In this document: positions 1-6,731 of the stretch, one piece after another
How the letters are laid out: each line of letters begins with the position of its first letter
Position numbering within the stretch: the first letter of the stretch is position 1
Origin: Desulfobacteraceae bacterium UBA5852
GTDB taxonomy: Bacteria > Desulfobacterota > Desulfobacteria > Desulfobacterales > UBA5852
Assembly (NCBI GenBank): GCA_002432195.1
Contig: DJGG01000179.1
Location: 182 to 18,120, forward strand
Direction of reading: 5' to 3'
DNA: 17,939 nt
Position numbers and translations under genes: made by a program
The notes under the pieces: generated by a model
Told to the model about the DNA's origin: nothing
Databases searched by the model: none
The model's input: the letters and a program-made list of their open reading frames with translations, nothing else

Positions 1-1
1 C

Positions 2-454
2 GTCATCCCGGTCTGGATGCCCCCCCTGCGGGACCGGGTGGAAGACATCCCCCTGCTGGCGGACTCCTTCCTCAAGCGCCTGCAGGTCAAGAGCGGCAAG
101 GCCATCCAGGGCATCGCCAAGGAAACCCTCGATCTTCTCATGGCTTACGATTGGCCGGGCAACGTCCGGGAGCTCAGGAGCGCCTTCGAATACGCCTTCG
201 TTTCCTGCCAGGCCGCCACCATCCAGCCGGAGCACCTGCCACCCCACATGGCCAGGCCCGCGCCCGCCCCCCCGCCCGCCGCCGAAGCGCCCCCCAGCCT
301 GGAGGCGGTGAAGAAGCAGCGCCTCCTCCAGGCCCTGAAAACCGCCGGCGGCAATCAATCCGCCGCGGCCCGGCTGCTGGGGATCTCCCGCACCAGCGTC
401 TGGCACCAGATCAAACGCTTCGGCATCGACCAGCTGACGGAAACCAAGTTCTAG
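2..454 (+). CDS. Sigma-54-dependent enhancer-binding protein, C-terminal part (5' end outside window)
   Basis: About 150 residues of the C-terminal end of a bacterial enhancer-binding protein are visible; these AAA+ proteins remodel the sigma-54 holoenzyme closed complex. The end of the AAA+ module shows the family motif PPLRDRVEDIPLL near the window edge and the WPGNVREL motif. A proline/alanine-rich linker of about 25 residues follows, then a Fis-type helix-turn-helix (RLLQALKTAGGNQSAAARLL, then GISRTSVWHQIKRFGI) that ends the protein. The sensor domain, Walker motifs and GAFTGA loop lie outside the window, so the signal it reads is unknown. The stop codon lies 3 bp before a -24/-12 promoter that faces the zinc-ribbon and ASKHA genes, so it most likely activates them. 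Family assignment is secure; the target is inferred from position. Confidence 0.95.
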   Translation, partial: VIPVWMPPLRDRVEDIPLLADSFLKRLQVKSGKAIQGIAKETLDLLMAYDWPGNVRELRSAFEYAFVSCQAATIQPEHLPPHMARPAPAPPPAAEAPPSLEAVKKQRLLQALKTAGGNQSAAARLLGISRTSVWHQIKRFGIDQLTETKF

Positions 455-457
455 CAC

Positions 458-472
458 TGGCACCAATATTGC
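458..472 (+). promoter_or_regulatory. Sigma-54 (-24/-12) promoter
   Basis: The sequence TGGCAC-CAATA-TTGC matches the sigma-54 consensus TGGCAC-N5-TTGC. GG is at 459-460 and GC at 471-472, exactly 12 bp apart, with the preferred C before and T after the core. Transcription would begin near 483-485. It sits 3 bp past the stop of an enhancer-binding protein gene and upstream of the FmdB and ASKHA genes. The activator's binding sites would have to lie further upstream, inside its own gene or before it. Confidence 0.85.
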
Positions 473-540
473 TATGATTGGGAGGCAGAGGAAGCTTGGC
501 ACGACTTACCTCCATTCCTCCTTCCCCATCCTCTTGGGGG

Positions 541-578
541 CCTCAGCCCGGGTGGCCATGGCACCATCCGGGCTGAGG
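541..578 (+). promoter_or_regulatory. Strong hairpin in the leader of the FmdB-ASKHA transcript
   Basis: CCTCAGCCCG (541-550) pairs perfectly with CGGGCTGAGG (569-578). Inside it, after a three-base bulge, GGTG (551-554) pairs with CACC (562-565) around a seven-base loop. It lies within the predicted sigma-54 leader, 34 nt before the FmdB start codon. There is no U-run right after it, so a simple intrinsic terminator is unlikely. Transcript stabilisation or an attenuation device are options. The pairing is seen; the function is unknown. Confidence 0.6.
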
Positions 579-612
579 TGTTTCTCGGCACGCTTTTATC
601 AAGGAGAATGCC

Positions 613-816
613 ATGCCCATCCACGAATACCGCTGCGAGGCCTGCGGTTACTGCTTCGAAAGACGCATGCCGGCCGACGACGGGGAGACCCGCCTGTGCT
701 GTCCCGCCTGCGGCAAGCCGTCGATCCGCAAACGCTTTCCGGCCATACCCGTCATGCTGCCGGCGGCGACGGCAGCCGCGTTTAGCGCACCCCCAGCCCG
801 GCCCGCCGGACGCTGA
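613..816 (+). CDS. FmdB-type zinc-ribbon small protein
   Basis: A 67-residue protein opens with the FmdB/CxxC_CxxC_SSSS family signature MPIHEYRCEACGYCFE. Two CxxC knuckles (Cys8/Cys11 and Cys30/Cys33) would hold one zinc ion, and extra cysteines sit at 14 and 29. The C-terminal third is alanine/proline-rich and probably disordered. The start is fixed by AAGGAG (601-606), seven bases before the ATG. It is the first gene after the sigma-54 promoter and lies 30 bp ahead of the ASKHA/ferredoxin gene, so co-transcription is likely. FmdB was named from a methylotroph amide-utilisation locus as a putative regulator, but the biochemical role of the family is poorly known. Confidence 0.9.
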   Translation: MPIHEYRCEACGYCFERRMPADDGETRLCCPACGKPSIRKRFPAIPVMLPAATAAAFSAPPARPAGR

Positions 817-846
817 CCACCCGCCGGAGAGGAGCCGCGCGCGCCC

Positions 847-2955
847 ATGGGCCAATGCACCCGCCACCCGGAAAGAGAAACGCGCTACCAGTGCCTGAAG
901 CACGGGGTCTGGATGTGCGAGGAATGTCTCGCCTGCCGGGACCCCCAGTTGTATTGCAAACACCGTTCGGCCTGCCCCATCTGGTTCATCGAAAAGCGCC
1001 GCAAGCGCCTGGAACAGGAGGCGCTGGCCGCAGTGGCGGTCCCGCGCGCCCGCGTGCGCTTCGAGCCGGAGGGCCGGACCGTCGAGGTGCCGGTGGACAG
1101 CAGCCTGCTGGAAGCCGCCCAGGCGGCTGATATTCACATCAACGCCTCCTGCAACGGCAAGGGATTGTGCGGCAAGTGCAAGCTGGTGGCGGTCTCCGGC
1201 GGCATCGAGGCCGAGCCCTCGGCCCTGCTGCGGGACGCCGAAACGCGCAAAGGTTATGTCCTCGCCTGCCGGAGCCGGGTGCAGGGCGATGCCGTGGTGC
1301 GCATCCCGCCGGAAGTCCTCGAACGCAAGTTGAAGGTGGCGGGCATGGGCCGACAGGCCACCGAACGCCTGCAGGGCCTGGTCCCCGCGATCGAGCCCAT
1401 GCTCAGCGAAATCCCTCTCGAACTCCTGCCGCCCACCGCCGAGGATGCCGTGAGCGACCTGGACCGGCTGAACCGCGGACTCAAGCGCCAGGGCGGCGAC
1501 ATCGAGAAGCTCAACGTGGGCCTGGCGGTGATGCGCCAGTTGGCCGCGGTCATGCGCGAGGGCCGCTGGAAGGTGACCGCCGCCGTCGCCCGCCGCCGCG
1601 GCTTCAACGAACTGCTGGAGGTGCGCCCGGGCAACGGCAGCGAGCCCTCCCTGGGACTGGCCGTCGACGTGGGCACGACGACCATCGTGGTCTATCTCGT
1701 GGATATGGCCGACGGCCGCGTGCGGGCGGCGACCTCCGGCCACAATCGCCAGGCCGCCTGCGGCGACGACGTCATCAACCGCATCGTATGCGCCGAAAAA
1801 GACGGCGTCCGGAAGCTGAGCGCCATGGCCCTGGCCACCATCAACAACCTGGTGGGCGAAGCCCTCGCCAGTGCCGGCGCGCACCCGGGGCAGGTGAAGA
1901 ACGCGGTGGTGACCGGCAATACGGTCATGACCCACCTGTTGCTACAGATCGAACCCCGCTACATCCGCCGGGCGCCCTACGTTCCCACCGTGTCGGAGTT
2001 TCCCATCCTGAAAGCCGGCGATATCGGATTGAAGGCCCACCCGGCCGCCGCCGTGTTCGTGATGCCCGGACCGGCCAGCTACGTGGGGGGGGACATCGTC
2101 GCCGGGATGCTCTACGCCGGGTTCCACCGGGAGGCGCCCCTGACGCTCTTCATCGACGTGGGCACCAACGGCGAGATCGTGCTGGGCAATCGGGAATGGC
2201 TGATGACGGCCGCCTGCAGCGCGGGCCCGGCTTTCGAGGGCGGCGGCATCCAGTGCGGCATGCGGGCCGAGCAGGGCGCCATCGAGAAGGTGACGATCCA
2301 CCCGCAGACCCTCGAACCGGAATGGGCCACGGTGGGCCAGGAACCACCCCGGGGCATCTGCGGCTCGGGCATGATCGACCTGATCTCCGAATTGCTGGCC
2401 GTCGGCATCATCGACCGCAGCGGGGGTTTCGCCTCCCATATGGACCATCCACGCATCCGCAAGATGCGCGACGAGTGGGTCTACGTGCTGGTGCCGGCGG
2501 ACCGGAACCCGACCGGTGAAGACATCGTCTTCACGGCTTCCGACCTGAAAAACCTCATCTACAGCAAGGGGGCGGTGTACGCCGGCTTCACCACCCTGCT
2601 CAAGGAGGCGGGGCTGGATTTCGACGCCGTGGAGCAGGTCCTGATCGCGGGAGGTTTCGGCCAGTACCTCGACATCGAAAAGGCCGTGCGCATCGGGCTG
2701 CTTCCCGACCTGGAGCGCAGCAGGTTCCGCTACCTGGGCAACAGCTCCATCGCCGGGGCCTACCTGGCGCTGCTGTCCGAGACGCACCGCCGCGAGGCCC
2801 ACGCCATCTGCCGCGCCATGACCTACATCGACTTCTCCAGCCACCACCGCTACATGGACGAGTTCACTTCGGCCCTCTTTCTGCCCCATACGAATCTGGA
2901 GATGTTCCCCACGGTGGCAAGCACCGGCCCGCAACCCGCCGCAACGTCGCTCTGA
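847..2955 (+). CDS. RACo-type ASKHA/2Fe-2S protein (corrinoid activation, DUF4445)
   Basis: A 702-residue protein. Residues 4-43 are a Cys/His-rich module (Cys4, 16, 24, 27, 30, 37, 43 with His7, 19, 39) resembling a B-box-like zinc site. Residues 68-155 are a plant-type 2Fe-2S ferredoxin with ligands Cys102, Cys108, Cys111 and Cys141. After a linker (about 160-265) comes the ASKHA ATPase core: phosphate-1 motif LAVDVGTTTIVVYLVD (about 271-286), then FIDVGTNGEIV, ICGSGMIDLI and IAGGFGQYLD. This is the architecture of RACo/RamA-like reductive activators, which use ATP to return inactive Co(II) corrinoid in methyltransferase systems to Co(I). A GGAGAGGAG ribosome-binding site (825-833) precedes the ATG. 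No corrinoid protein or methyltransferase gene is in the window, so the substrate partner is unknown. The family call is firm; the precise partner is not. Confidence 0.92.
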   Translation: MGQCTRHPERETRYQCLKHGVWMCEECLACRDPQLYCKHRSACPIWFIEKRRKRLEQEALAAVAVPRARVRFEPEGRTVEVPVDSSLLEAAQAADIHINASCNGKGLCGKCKLVAVSGGIEAEPSALLRDAETRKGYVLACRSRVQGDAVVRIPPEVLERKLKVAGMGRQATERLQGLVPAIEPMLSEIPLELLPPTAEDAVSDLDRLNRGLKRQGGDIEKLNVGLAVMRQLAAVMREGRWKVTAAVARRRGFNELLEVRPGNGSEPSLGLAVDVGTTTIVVYLVDMADGRVRAATSGHNRQAACGDDVINRIVCAEKDGVRKLSAMALATINNLVGEALASAGAHPGQVKNAVVTGNTVMTHLLLQIEPRYIRRAPYVPTVSEFPILKAGDIGLKAHPAAAVFVMPGPASYVGGDIVAGMLYAGFHREAPLTLFIDVGTNGEIVLGNREWLMTAACSAGPAFEGGGIQCGMRAEQGAIEKVTIHPQTLEPEWATVGQEPPRGICGSGMIDLISELLAVGIIDRSGGFASHMDHPRIRKMRDEWVYVLVPADRNPTGEDIVFTASDLKNLIYSKGAVYAGFTTLLKEAGLDFDAVEQVLIAGGFGQYLDIEKAVRIGLLPDLERSRFRYLGNSSIAGAYLALLSETHRREAHAICRAMTYIDFSSHHRYMDEFTSALFLPHTNLEMFPTVASTGPQPAATSL

Positions 2956-3074
2956 GCGCACCGTACCGGCAGCCAAAGCGCCAGGCATCCTGCGGCGGCT
3001 GGCGAATGGCGGGACGGCCGGCGGCGCGAACCGTCTGCGGATGCAAGTGTATCCGGAAGACCGTGGTGTCCCGC

Positions 3075-3103
3075 TTGTCTACGCCCGCCAAGTGCGCTAC
3101 CAT
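3075..3103 (+). promoter_or_regulatory. Putative sigma-70 promoter of the aminotransferase gene
   Basis: TTGTCT (3075-3080) and TACCAT (3098-3103) are separated by 17 bp. Each matches four of six consensus bases. They lie about 40 bp before the aminotransferase start codon in a 189-bp gap. This is pattern matching only. Confidence 0.4.
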
Positions 3104-3144
3104 CCTCCGGTGCAGCGCCTTCGGACGAAGGGAGATATTCGGCT

Positions 3145-4257
3145 ATGCGGCTCAACCCCTTCAGGCTTGAACGTTACTTCGCCCGGCACGAATTCACGGC
3201 GGCCCACCTGCTTTGCGCCTCGGACTGCGAAAGCCTGAGCCTGGGTTCGCTGCTGGCCATGGAACCCGGAGCCGCGGAGCAATTCTCCTCCCTGTGGCTG
3301 GGCTACACCGAATCCCCGGGGCACCCCGGGCTGCGGCAGGCCATCGCCGCGCTCTACGAAAAAATCTCCCCGGACCAGGTCCTCGTGCACGCAGGGGCCG
3401 AGGAGGCGATTTTCAACTTCATGCACGTGGCCCTGGCCCCCGGGGATCACGTCGTGGTCCAGGCCCCCTGTTACCAGTCCCTGGGGGAGGTGGCCCGGGG
3501 CATCGGCGCCGAAGTGACGGATTGGGCGGGGGACCCCAGGAACGGCTGGGAACCCGACCTCGAGGCCCTGGGCGCGGCCCTGACCCCCCGCACGCGGGTG
3601 GTGGTGGTCAACTTCCCCCACAACCCTACCGGCTTTCTGCCCTCCGCCCGCTTCGTGCGCGACCTGGCCGCGCTGTCCCGCCGCCACGGCTTCATCGTCT
3701 TTGCCGACGAGGTCTACCGCGGCCTGGAGCTAAATCCCGCCGAGCGCCTGCCGGCTTTCACGGACCTGGACGCACGCGCCGTGTCCCTGGGGGTCATGTC
3801 CAAGACCTACGGGCTGGCCGGCCTGCGCATCGGCTGGATCGCCACCCGCAACGCCGGCGTTTTGCGGGGGATGGCGGCGTTCAAGGACTACACCACCATC
3901 TGCAACAGCGCCCCCAGCGAGTTCCTGGCCACTTTGGCCCTGCGGCAGCGAGAGGCCATCGTCGCGCGCAACCTGGCCATCATCCGCGCCAACCTCCAGC
4001 GGCTGGACGCCTTCTTCGACGCCCGCCGGGAGTGGTTCGCCTGGCAGCGGCCAAGGGCCGGGTCCATCGCCTTCCCGGAGCTGCGCAAGGGATCGGCGGC
4101 GCGTTTCTGCGCCGACCTCGTCCGCAAGGTCGGCGTCCTGCTGCTCCCCGGCAGCCTTTACGGGCCGGGGTACAACGGCTTTCGCATCGGTTTCGGGCGC
4201 CGGGACCTGCCCCTGGCTCTGGAGAAATTCGAGGCCTACCTGGATTCCGTCGGATAA
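3145..4257 (+). CDS. Class I/II PLP-dependent aminotransferase
   Basis: A 370-residue fold-type I enzyme that would transfer an amino group between an amino acid and a 2-oxo acid. Recognisable elements are NFPHNPTG (156-163), the cofactor-ring aspartate and tyrosine in FADEVYRG (Asp188, Tyr191), the Schiff-base lysine in VMSKTYGLAGLRIGW (Lys220) and the carboxylate-binding arginine in FRIGFG (Arg347). The N-terminal part is shorter than in aspartate aminotransferases. GAAGGGAG just before the ATG supports the start. Substrate cannot be read from the sequence. It is probably transcribed separately from the ASKHA gene, given the 189-bp gap with a possible promoter. Close relatives are usually annotated only as aminotransferase. 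Confidence 0.92.
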   Translation: MRLNPFRLERYFARHEFTAAHLLCASDCESLSLGSLLAMEPGAAEQFSSLWLGYTESPGHPGLRQAIAALYEKISPDQVLVHAGAEEAIFNFMHVALAPGDHVVVQAPCYQSLGEVARGIGAEVTDWAGDPRNGWEPDLEALGAALTPRTRVVVVNFPHNPTGFLPSARFVRDLAALSRRHGFIVFADEVYRGLELNPAERLPAFTDLDARAVSLGVMSKTYGLAGLRIGWIATRNAGVLRGMAAFKDYTTICNSAPSEFLATLALRQREAIVARNLAIIRANLQRLDAFFDARREWFAWQRPRAGSIAFPELRKGSAARFCADLVRKVGVLLLPGSLYGPGYNGFRIGFGRRDLPLALEKFEAYLDSVG

Positions 4258-4347
4258 GGGCGCCCGCGGCGGCGGAGGCCCGTGAGCGTGAGTCGGGAGG
4301 AAGCCGGCGGACCCCCGGCCAAGGGCGCGGGGGCGCGGCGGGAGTCC

Positions 4348-6048
4348 TCAGACGGTCGCGTAGCGCTCCATGAAGGCCTTTTCGGACTCCACCGCGCCGA
4401 TGAGGATCAGCTCGTCCTCGCGCTCCAGAACGATGGCCGGATCTGGGTTGATCTCGGTGCGCTCCCCCCGCTGGACGGCCACGACGCTGCAGCCCGTCTC
4501 CTCCCGGATGCGGAGGTCCCGCAGGATCCGGCCCTCCAGCCGGTGGCGCACCCGCATGCGGAAGACGTTGAGGCCCTCGGAAAGCATCAGCAGCTTGCCG
4601 GGCTTGAGCAGGTTCATGATGGTGCTGGCGCACAGGGACGTATAGGACATCACCAGATTGGCCCCGGCGCGATGCAGGGTGTTGATGTTGCGGTCCAGGC
4701 TGGCGCGGCTGATGATCTGCACGTCGGGGCGCAGGCGCCGGCAATAGATGGTCAGGTAGATGTTCAGGTTGTCGTCGTGGGTGGTGATGATGATCGAGGG
4801 CGTCGTATCGATCCCCGCGGCCACCAGCACATCCCGATCGGCGGCGCTGCCCTGGATGAAGCGCTGGTCCTGGGAGGCGATGCGTTCCCGCTTTTCCACC
4901 ACCCGGAAGTCGATGCCCCGGGCTTCCAGGGTGGCGGCCACCGATCGGCCCACGCGTCCGCCGCCCAGCACCAGCACCGGTCCGCCCGGCAGGTCCTGGT
5001 GGCCCGCAAAGCCGATCAACCGGTCGTAGCGCTCGAGCTGGTCCGCGGTTCCGGCGAGCACCAGCACCGTGGACTCGCCCATGCGCTGCCGGGCCTGGGG
5101 CGTCAGGAAACGGCCCTGCTCCCAGATACCCACCACGGTAACCCCGGTCTTCTCCCGCAGGCGGCTGTCGGCCAGGCTGACACCCTGCAGTTGCGTCCGC
5201 ATGGCCGGGGCCTCCGCGATCAGCAGTTCATCGAAGCCACCGATGACGTTGGCCGTCATGCTGATCCCCAGCACCCGCCGCGCCAGGGCCTGCCCCAGAA
5301 GCTGGGTGAACTGGAAGACGTGCGTGCTCCCCGCCAACTGAAGTATATCCAGGGAATCGTCGGCATCGGCGTTGGTGACAGTGGCCACGCGGTCGGAAAT
5401 CTCCCGGACCGTGTAGATGATGTTGGTGCTGGTGAGATCGTCGTTGAGCACCACCACGAGGGCGGCCTGGCGGACCCTGAGCCGGATGTAAGTGTCCGGG
5501 TCGTCCAATTCCCCCAATACCACCCGGTAGCCGCGGTCGTGGAGGTCCAGGGCTTGGTGGAGATCCGCCACCAGAATCACGTAGTGGATCCCGTACTGGA
5601 GGCATTTGGCCGCCAGATTCTCGGTGACGGCATCGAATTGGGTAAAGATGACGTGTGCGGAAACGGTGTCCGGTACCGACCGGGGGGCTCGTGCCTTGTT
5701 TTGGGCCTCCAGCCAGGGGGCGTAGAAAAACTGGATGAAGGTGAAGGGGAGCAGCACCAACAGGAAAACGATCCCGCTGAGCAATACCACGATGGAAAAC
5801 AGCCGTCCGATGTCGCTGACGAACGTGATGTCCCCGAAGCCCAGGGTGGACATGACCGTCAAGGTCCAGTAGAAGCCCGTAAGCCAGGAGTACTCGCGGC
5901 CCTCGTGGAGCATGAGGACGTGGAACACGAAACTGAAGGCGAAAAACAGCAACGCCAGCAGCAGCAGGAACTTGAACAACATGCGGGTGTTGCTCTTGCT
6001 GCTCGGCCGGTTCAACAGGGCGGCCAGTTGCGACGGCATGGATTTCAT
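4348..6048 (-). CDS. Potassium channel protein with two RCK (TrkA-N/TrkA-C) modules
   Basis: A 566-residue protein. Two membrane helices (about 24-45 and 84-109) flank a pore loop with filter TLGFGD (68-73), a variant of TVGYGD. A first RCK-N module (131-250) has lost the dinucleotide loop: at the expected GxGxxG it reads IFTQFDAVTENLA. A TrkA-C domain (285-340) follows, then a second RCK-N with an intact VLVLGGGRVGRSVA loop (358-371) and a final TrkA-C (490-566). It would be a ligand-gated inner-membrane potassium channel of the MthK/GsuK kind. The frame is open further upstream to 6387. ATG 6048 was chosen because GGAG lies 11 nt before it and the upstream extension (Pro/Gly/Cys-rich) looks non-coding. 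It is convergent with the aminotransferase; no clear terminator lies in the 90-bp gap. Confidence 0.92.
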   Translation of the reverse strand: MKSMPSQLAALLNRPSSKSNTRMLFKFLLLLALLFFAFSFVFHVLMLHEGREYSWLTGFYWTLTVMSTLGFGDITFVSDIGRLFSIVVLLSGIVFLLVLLPFTFIQFFYAPWLEAQNKARAPRSVPDTVSAHVIFTQFDAVTENLAAKCLQYGIHYVILVADLHQALDLHDRGYRVVLGELDDPDTYIRLRVRQAALVVVLNDDLTSTNIIYTVREISDRVATVTNADADDSLDILQLAGSTHVFQFTQLLGQALARRVLGISMTANVIGGFDELLIAEAPAMRTQLQGVSLADSRLREKTGVTVVGIWEQGRFLTPQARQRMGESTVLVLAGTADQLERYDRLIGFAGHQDLPGGPVLVLGGGRVGRSVAATLEARGIDFRVVEKRERIASQDQRFIQGSAADRDVLVAAGIDTTPSIIITTHDDNLNIYLTIYCRRLRPDVQIISRASLDRNINTLHRAGANLVMSYTSLCASTIMNLLKPGKLLMLSEGLNVFRMRVRHRLEGRILRDLRIREETGCSVVAVQRGERTEINPDPAIVLEREDELILIGAVESEKAFMERYATV

Positions 6049-6454
6049 CGTGGAGCGGTCTCCAGGCATCCCGGGCGGATATCCGGCGGTGGATCGACAC
6101 GCATCCGGCCGGAAGCAAGGCGCGACGCAGATAGCGCGGGACAAGCATTCTGCGCCGTGCGCATTTTTGAACTTGCGGCAACGCATCCTCTCGGCCTGAG
6201 GGGCGGATCCGCCGCCTGTCATGGTCCCAAGGGCCGCCTCCCGCCACCCTCCCCTCCCGCACGCCAGTGCCGGCGGGGGCCGCTGCCCCCCGGAGCATAA
6301 CCCGAATGCGGCCGGCAAGTCGAAGACATTTTCGACAAAATCGGTGACAAGCTGAGGGGCATCGGCGCTGGGCTGCTCCGGGGGCACCGATTGCCTGGTG
6401 AAAAATGTCTACGACCCCTCAGAGGACGGCTACAAGAGCTGACGCGTCCGTTTA
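6049..6454. other. Non-coding stretch with possible gene remnant on the + strand
   Basis: No convincing gene lies here. On the + strand a frame opening after TAA (6299-6301) reads VEDIFDKIGDKLRG from about 6320. A neighbouring frame, one base on, reads GCSGGTDCLVKNVYDPSEDG and shortly after stops at TGA (6440-6442). Neither frame has a start codon. The two could be parts of one decayed small gene joined by a frameshift, but this is speculative. The leftmost part (6049-6150) should contain the promoter of the potassium channel gene; no clear hexamer pair was found. Confidence 0.3.
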
Positions 6455-6510
6455 GCAGGCCCACGATACCCCTCGCAGGCCCGGCGGCGAGGGGTATCGC
6501 AAAGGCCTGC
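6455..6510. repeat. Long inverted repeat (hairpin) upstream of the metK promoter
   Basis: CGATACCCCTCGC (6464-6476) and GCGAGGGGTATCG (6487-6499) are exact reverse complements around a ten-base loop. The stem is extended by GCAGGCC (6455-6461) and GGCCTGC (6504-6510) after a small internal loop, giving 20 paired bases per arm. It ends 8 bp before the -35 box of the metK promoter. No U-run follows on either strand. It could block read-through toward metK, act as a protein-binding site, or be a palindromic repeat unit. Confidence 0.8.
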
Positions 6511-6518
6511 GAAGGCCC

Positions 6519-6550
6519 TTGACATTCCCGCCGACGCGGTGCAGTATACC
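6519..6550 (+). promoter_or_regulatory. Putative metK leader promoter
   Basis: A perfect -35 box TTGACA (6519-6524) is followed by an AT-richer patch with TATACC (6545-6550). The spacing for that -10 is 20 bp, which is long; CAGTAT (6542-6547) gives 17 bp but is a weaker match. Either choice starts the transcript just before the riboswitch at 6561, which supports the assignment. The exact -10 is uncertain. Confidence 0.6.
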
Positions 6551-6560
6551 CGCCGATTTG

Positions 6561-6655
6561 TTCATGGCGAGTGGCGCGAGGGAACTGGCCCGACGACCGC
6601 CCGGCAACCGCGTGTTCCAGCGGTGCCAATGCCAGCCCCCAACGGGGACCATGAG
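6561..6655 (+). ncRNA. SAM-I (S-box) riboswitch aptamer
   Basis: The conserved S-box core is easy to read: GAGGGAACTGGCCCGACGA (from 6578), CCCGGCAACC (6600-6609), the P3 pair CCGC/GCGG (6608-6611 with 6620-6623), GTGCCAATGCCAGC (6623-6636) and a CCCC-AAC-GGGG P4 hairpin. P1 closes the element: TTCATGG (6561-6567) pairs with CCATGAG (6649-6655). This RNA binds S-adenosylmethionine and here sits before metK, which makes that molecule, so it is a product-feedback device. The identification is by conserved sequence and pairing. Confidence 0.92.
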
Positions 6656-6690
6656 GCCTGAAGGGCAAGCGGACACGATATGGCGGCCTC
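6653..6690 (+). promoter_or_regulatory. Antiterminator pairing of the S-box switch
   Basis: GAGGCC (6653-6658), which overlaps the 3' strand of aptamer stem P1, is complementary to GGCCTC (6685-6690), the 5' part of the terminator. Without SAM this pair can form and disrupt the terminator. With SAM, P1 holds the first segment and the terminator folds. Six clean base pairs are seen; additional pairing may exist. Confidence 0.6.
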
Positions 6691-6712
6691 CCCTGCGGGA
6701 GGCCTTTTTTTT
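6685..6712 (+). terminator. Rho-independent terminator of the metK leader
   Basis: GGCCTCCC (6685-6692) and GGGAGGCC (6697-6704) form a perfect eight-pair stem with loop CTGC, followed directly by eight T residues (6705-6712). It lies between the S-box aptamer and the metK ribosome-binding site. It is therefore the regulated expression platform, stopping transcription when SAM is abundant. Confidence 0.93.
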
Positions 6713-6731
6713 GCCTGTTGAAGGAGACTCC

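Noticed and set aside
495..510. Second sigma-54-like site, TTGGCACG followed by ACTTACCT
   Set aside because: The -24 half is good, but no GC-containing -12 element is present at the required distance.
472..1935. Minus-strand frame of 487 codons opposite the FmdB and ASKHA genes
   Set aside because: It mirrors real genes with clear domains and is His/Gly/Ala/Gln-rich, as expected of antisense frames in GC-rich DNA.
4282..6300. Plus-strand frame of 672 codons opposite the potassium channel gene
   Set aside because: Antisense shadow rich in Gln, His and Gly without any recognisable domain; the minus strand encodes a convincing channel.
6049..6387. N-terminal extension of the potassium channel frame
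   Set aside because: Sequence is low in hydrophobic order and rich in Pro, Gly and Cys; ATG 6048 has a ribosome-binding site and gives a normal N-terminus.
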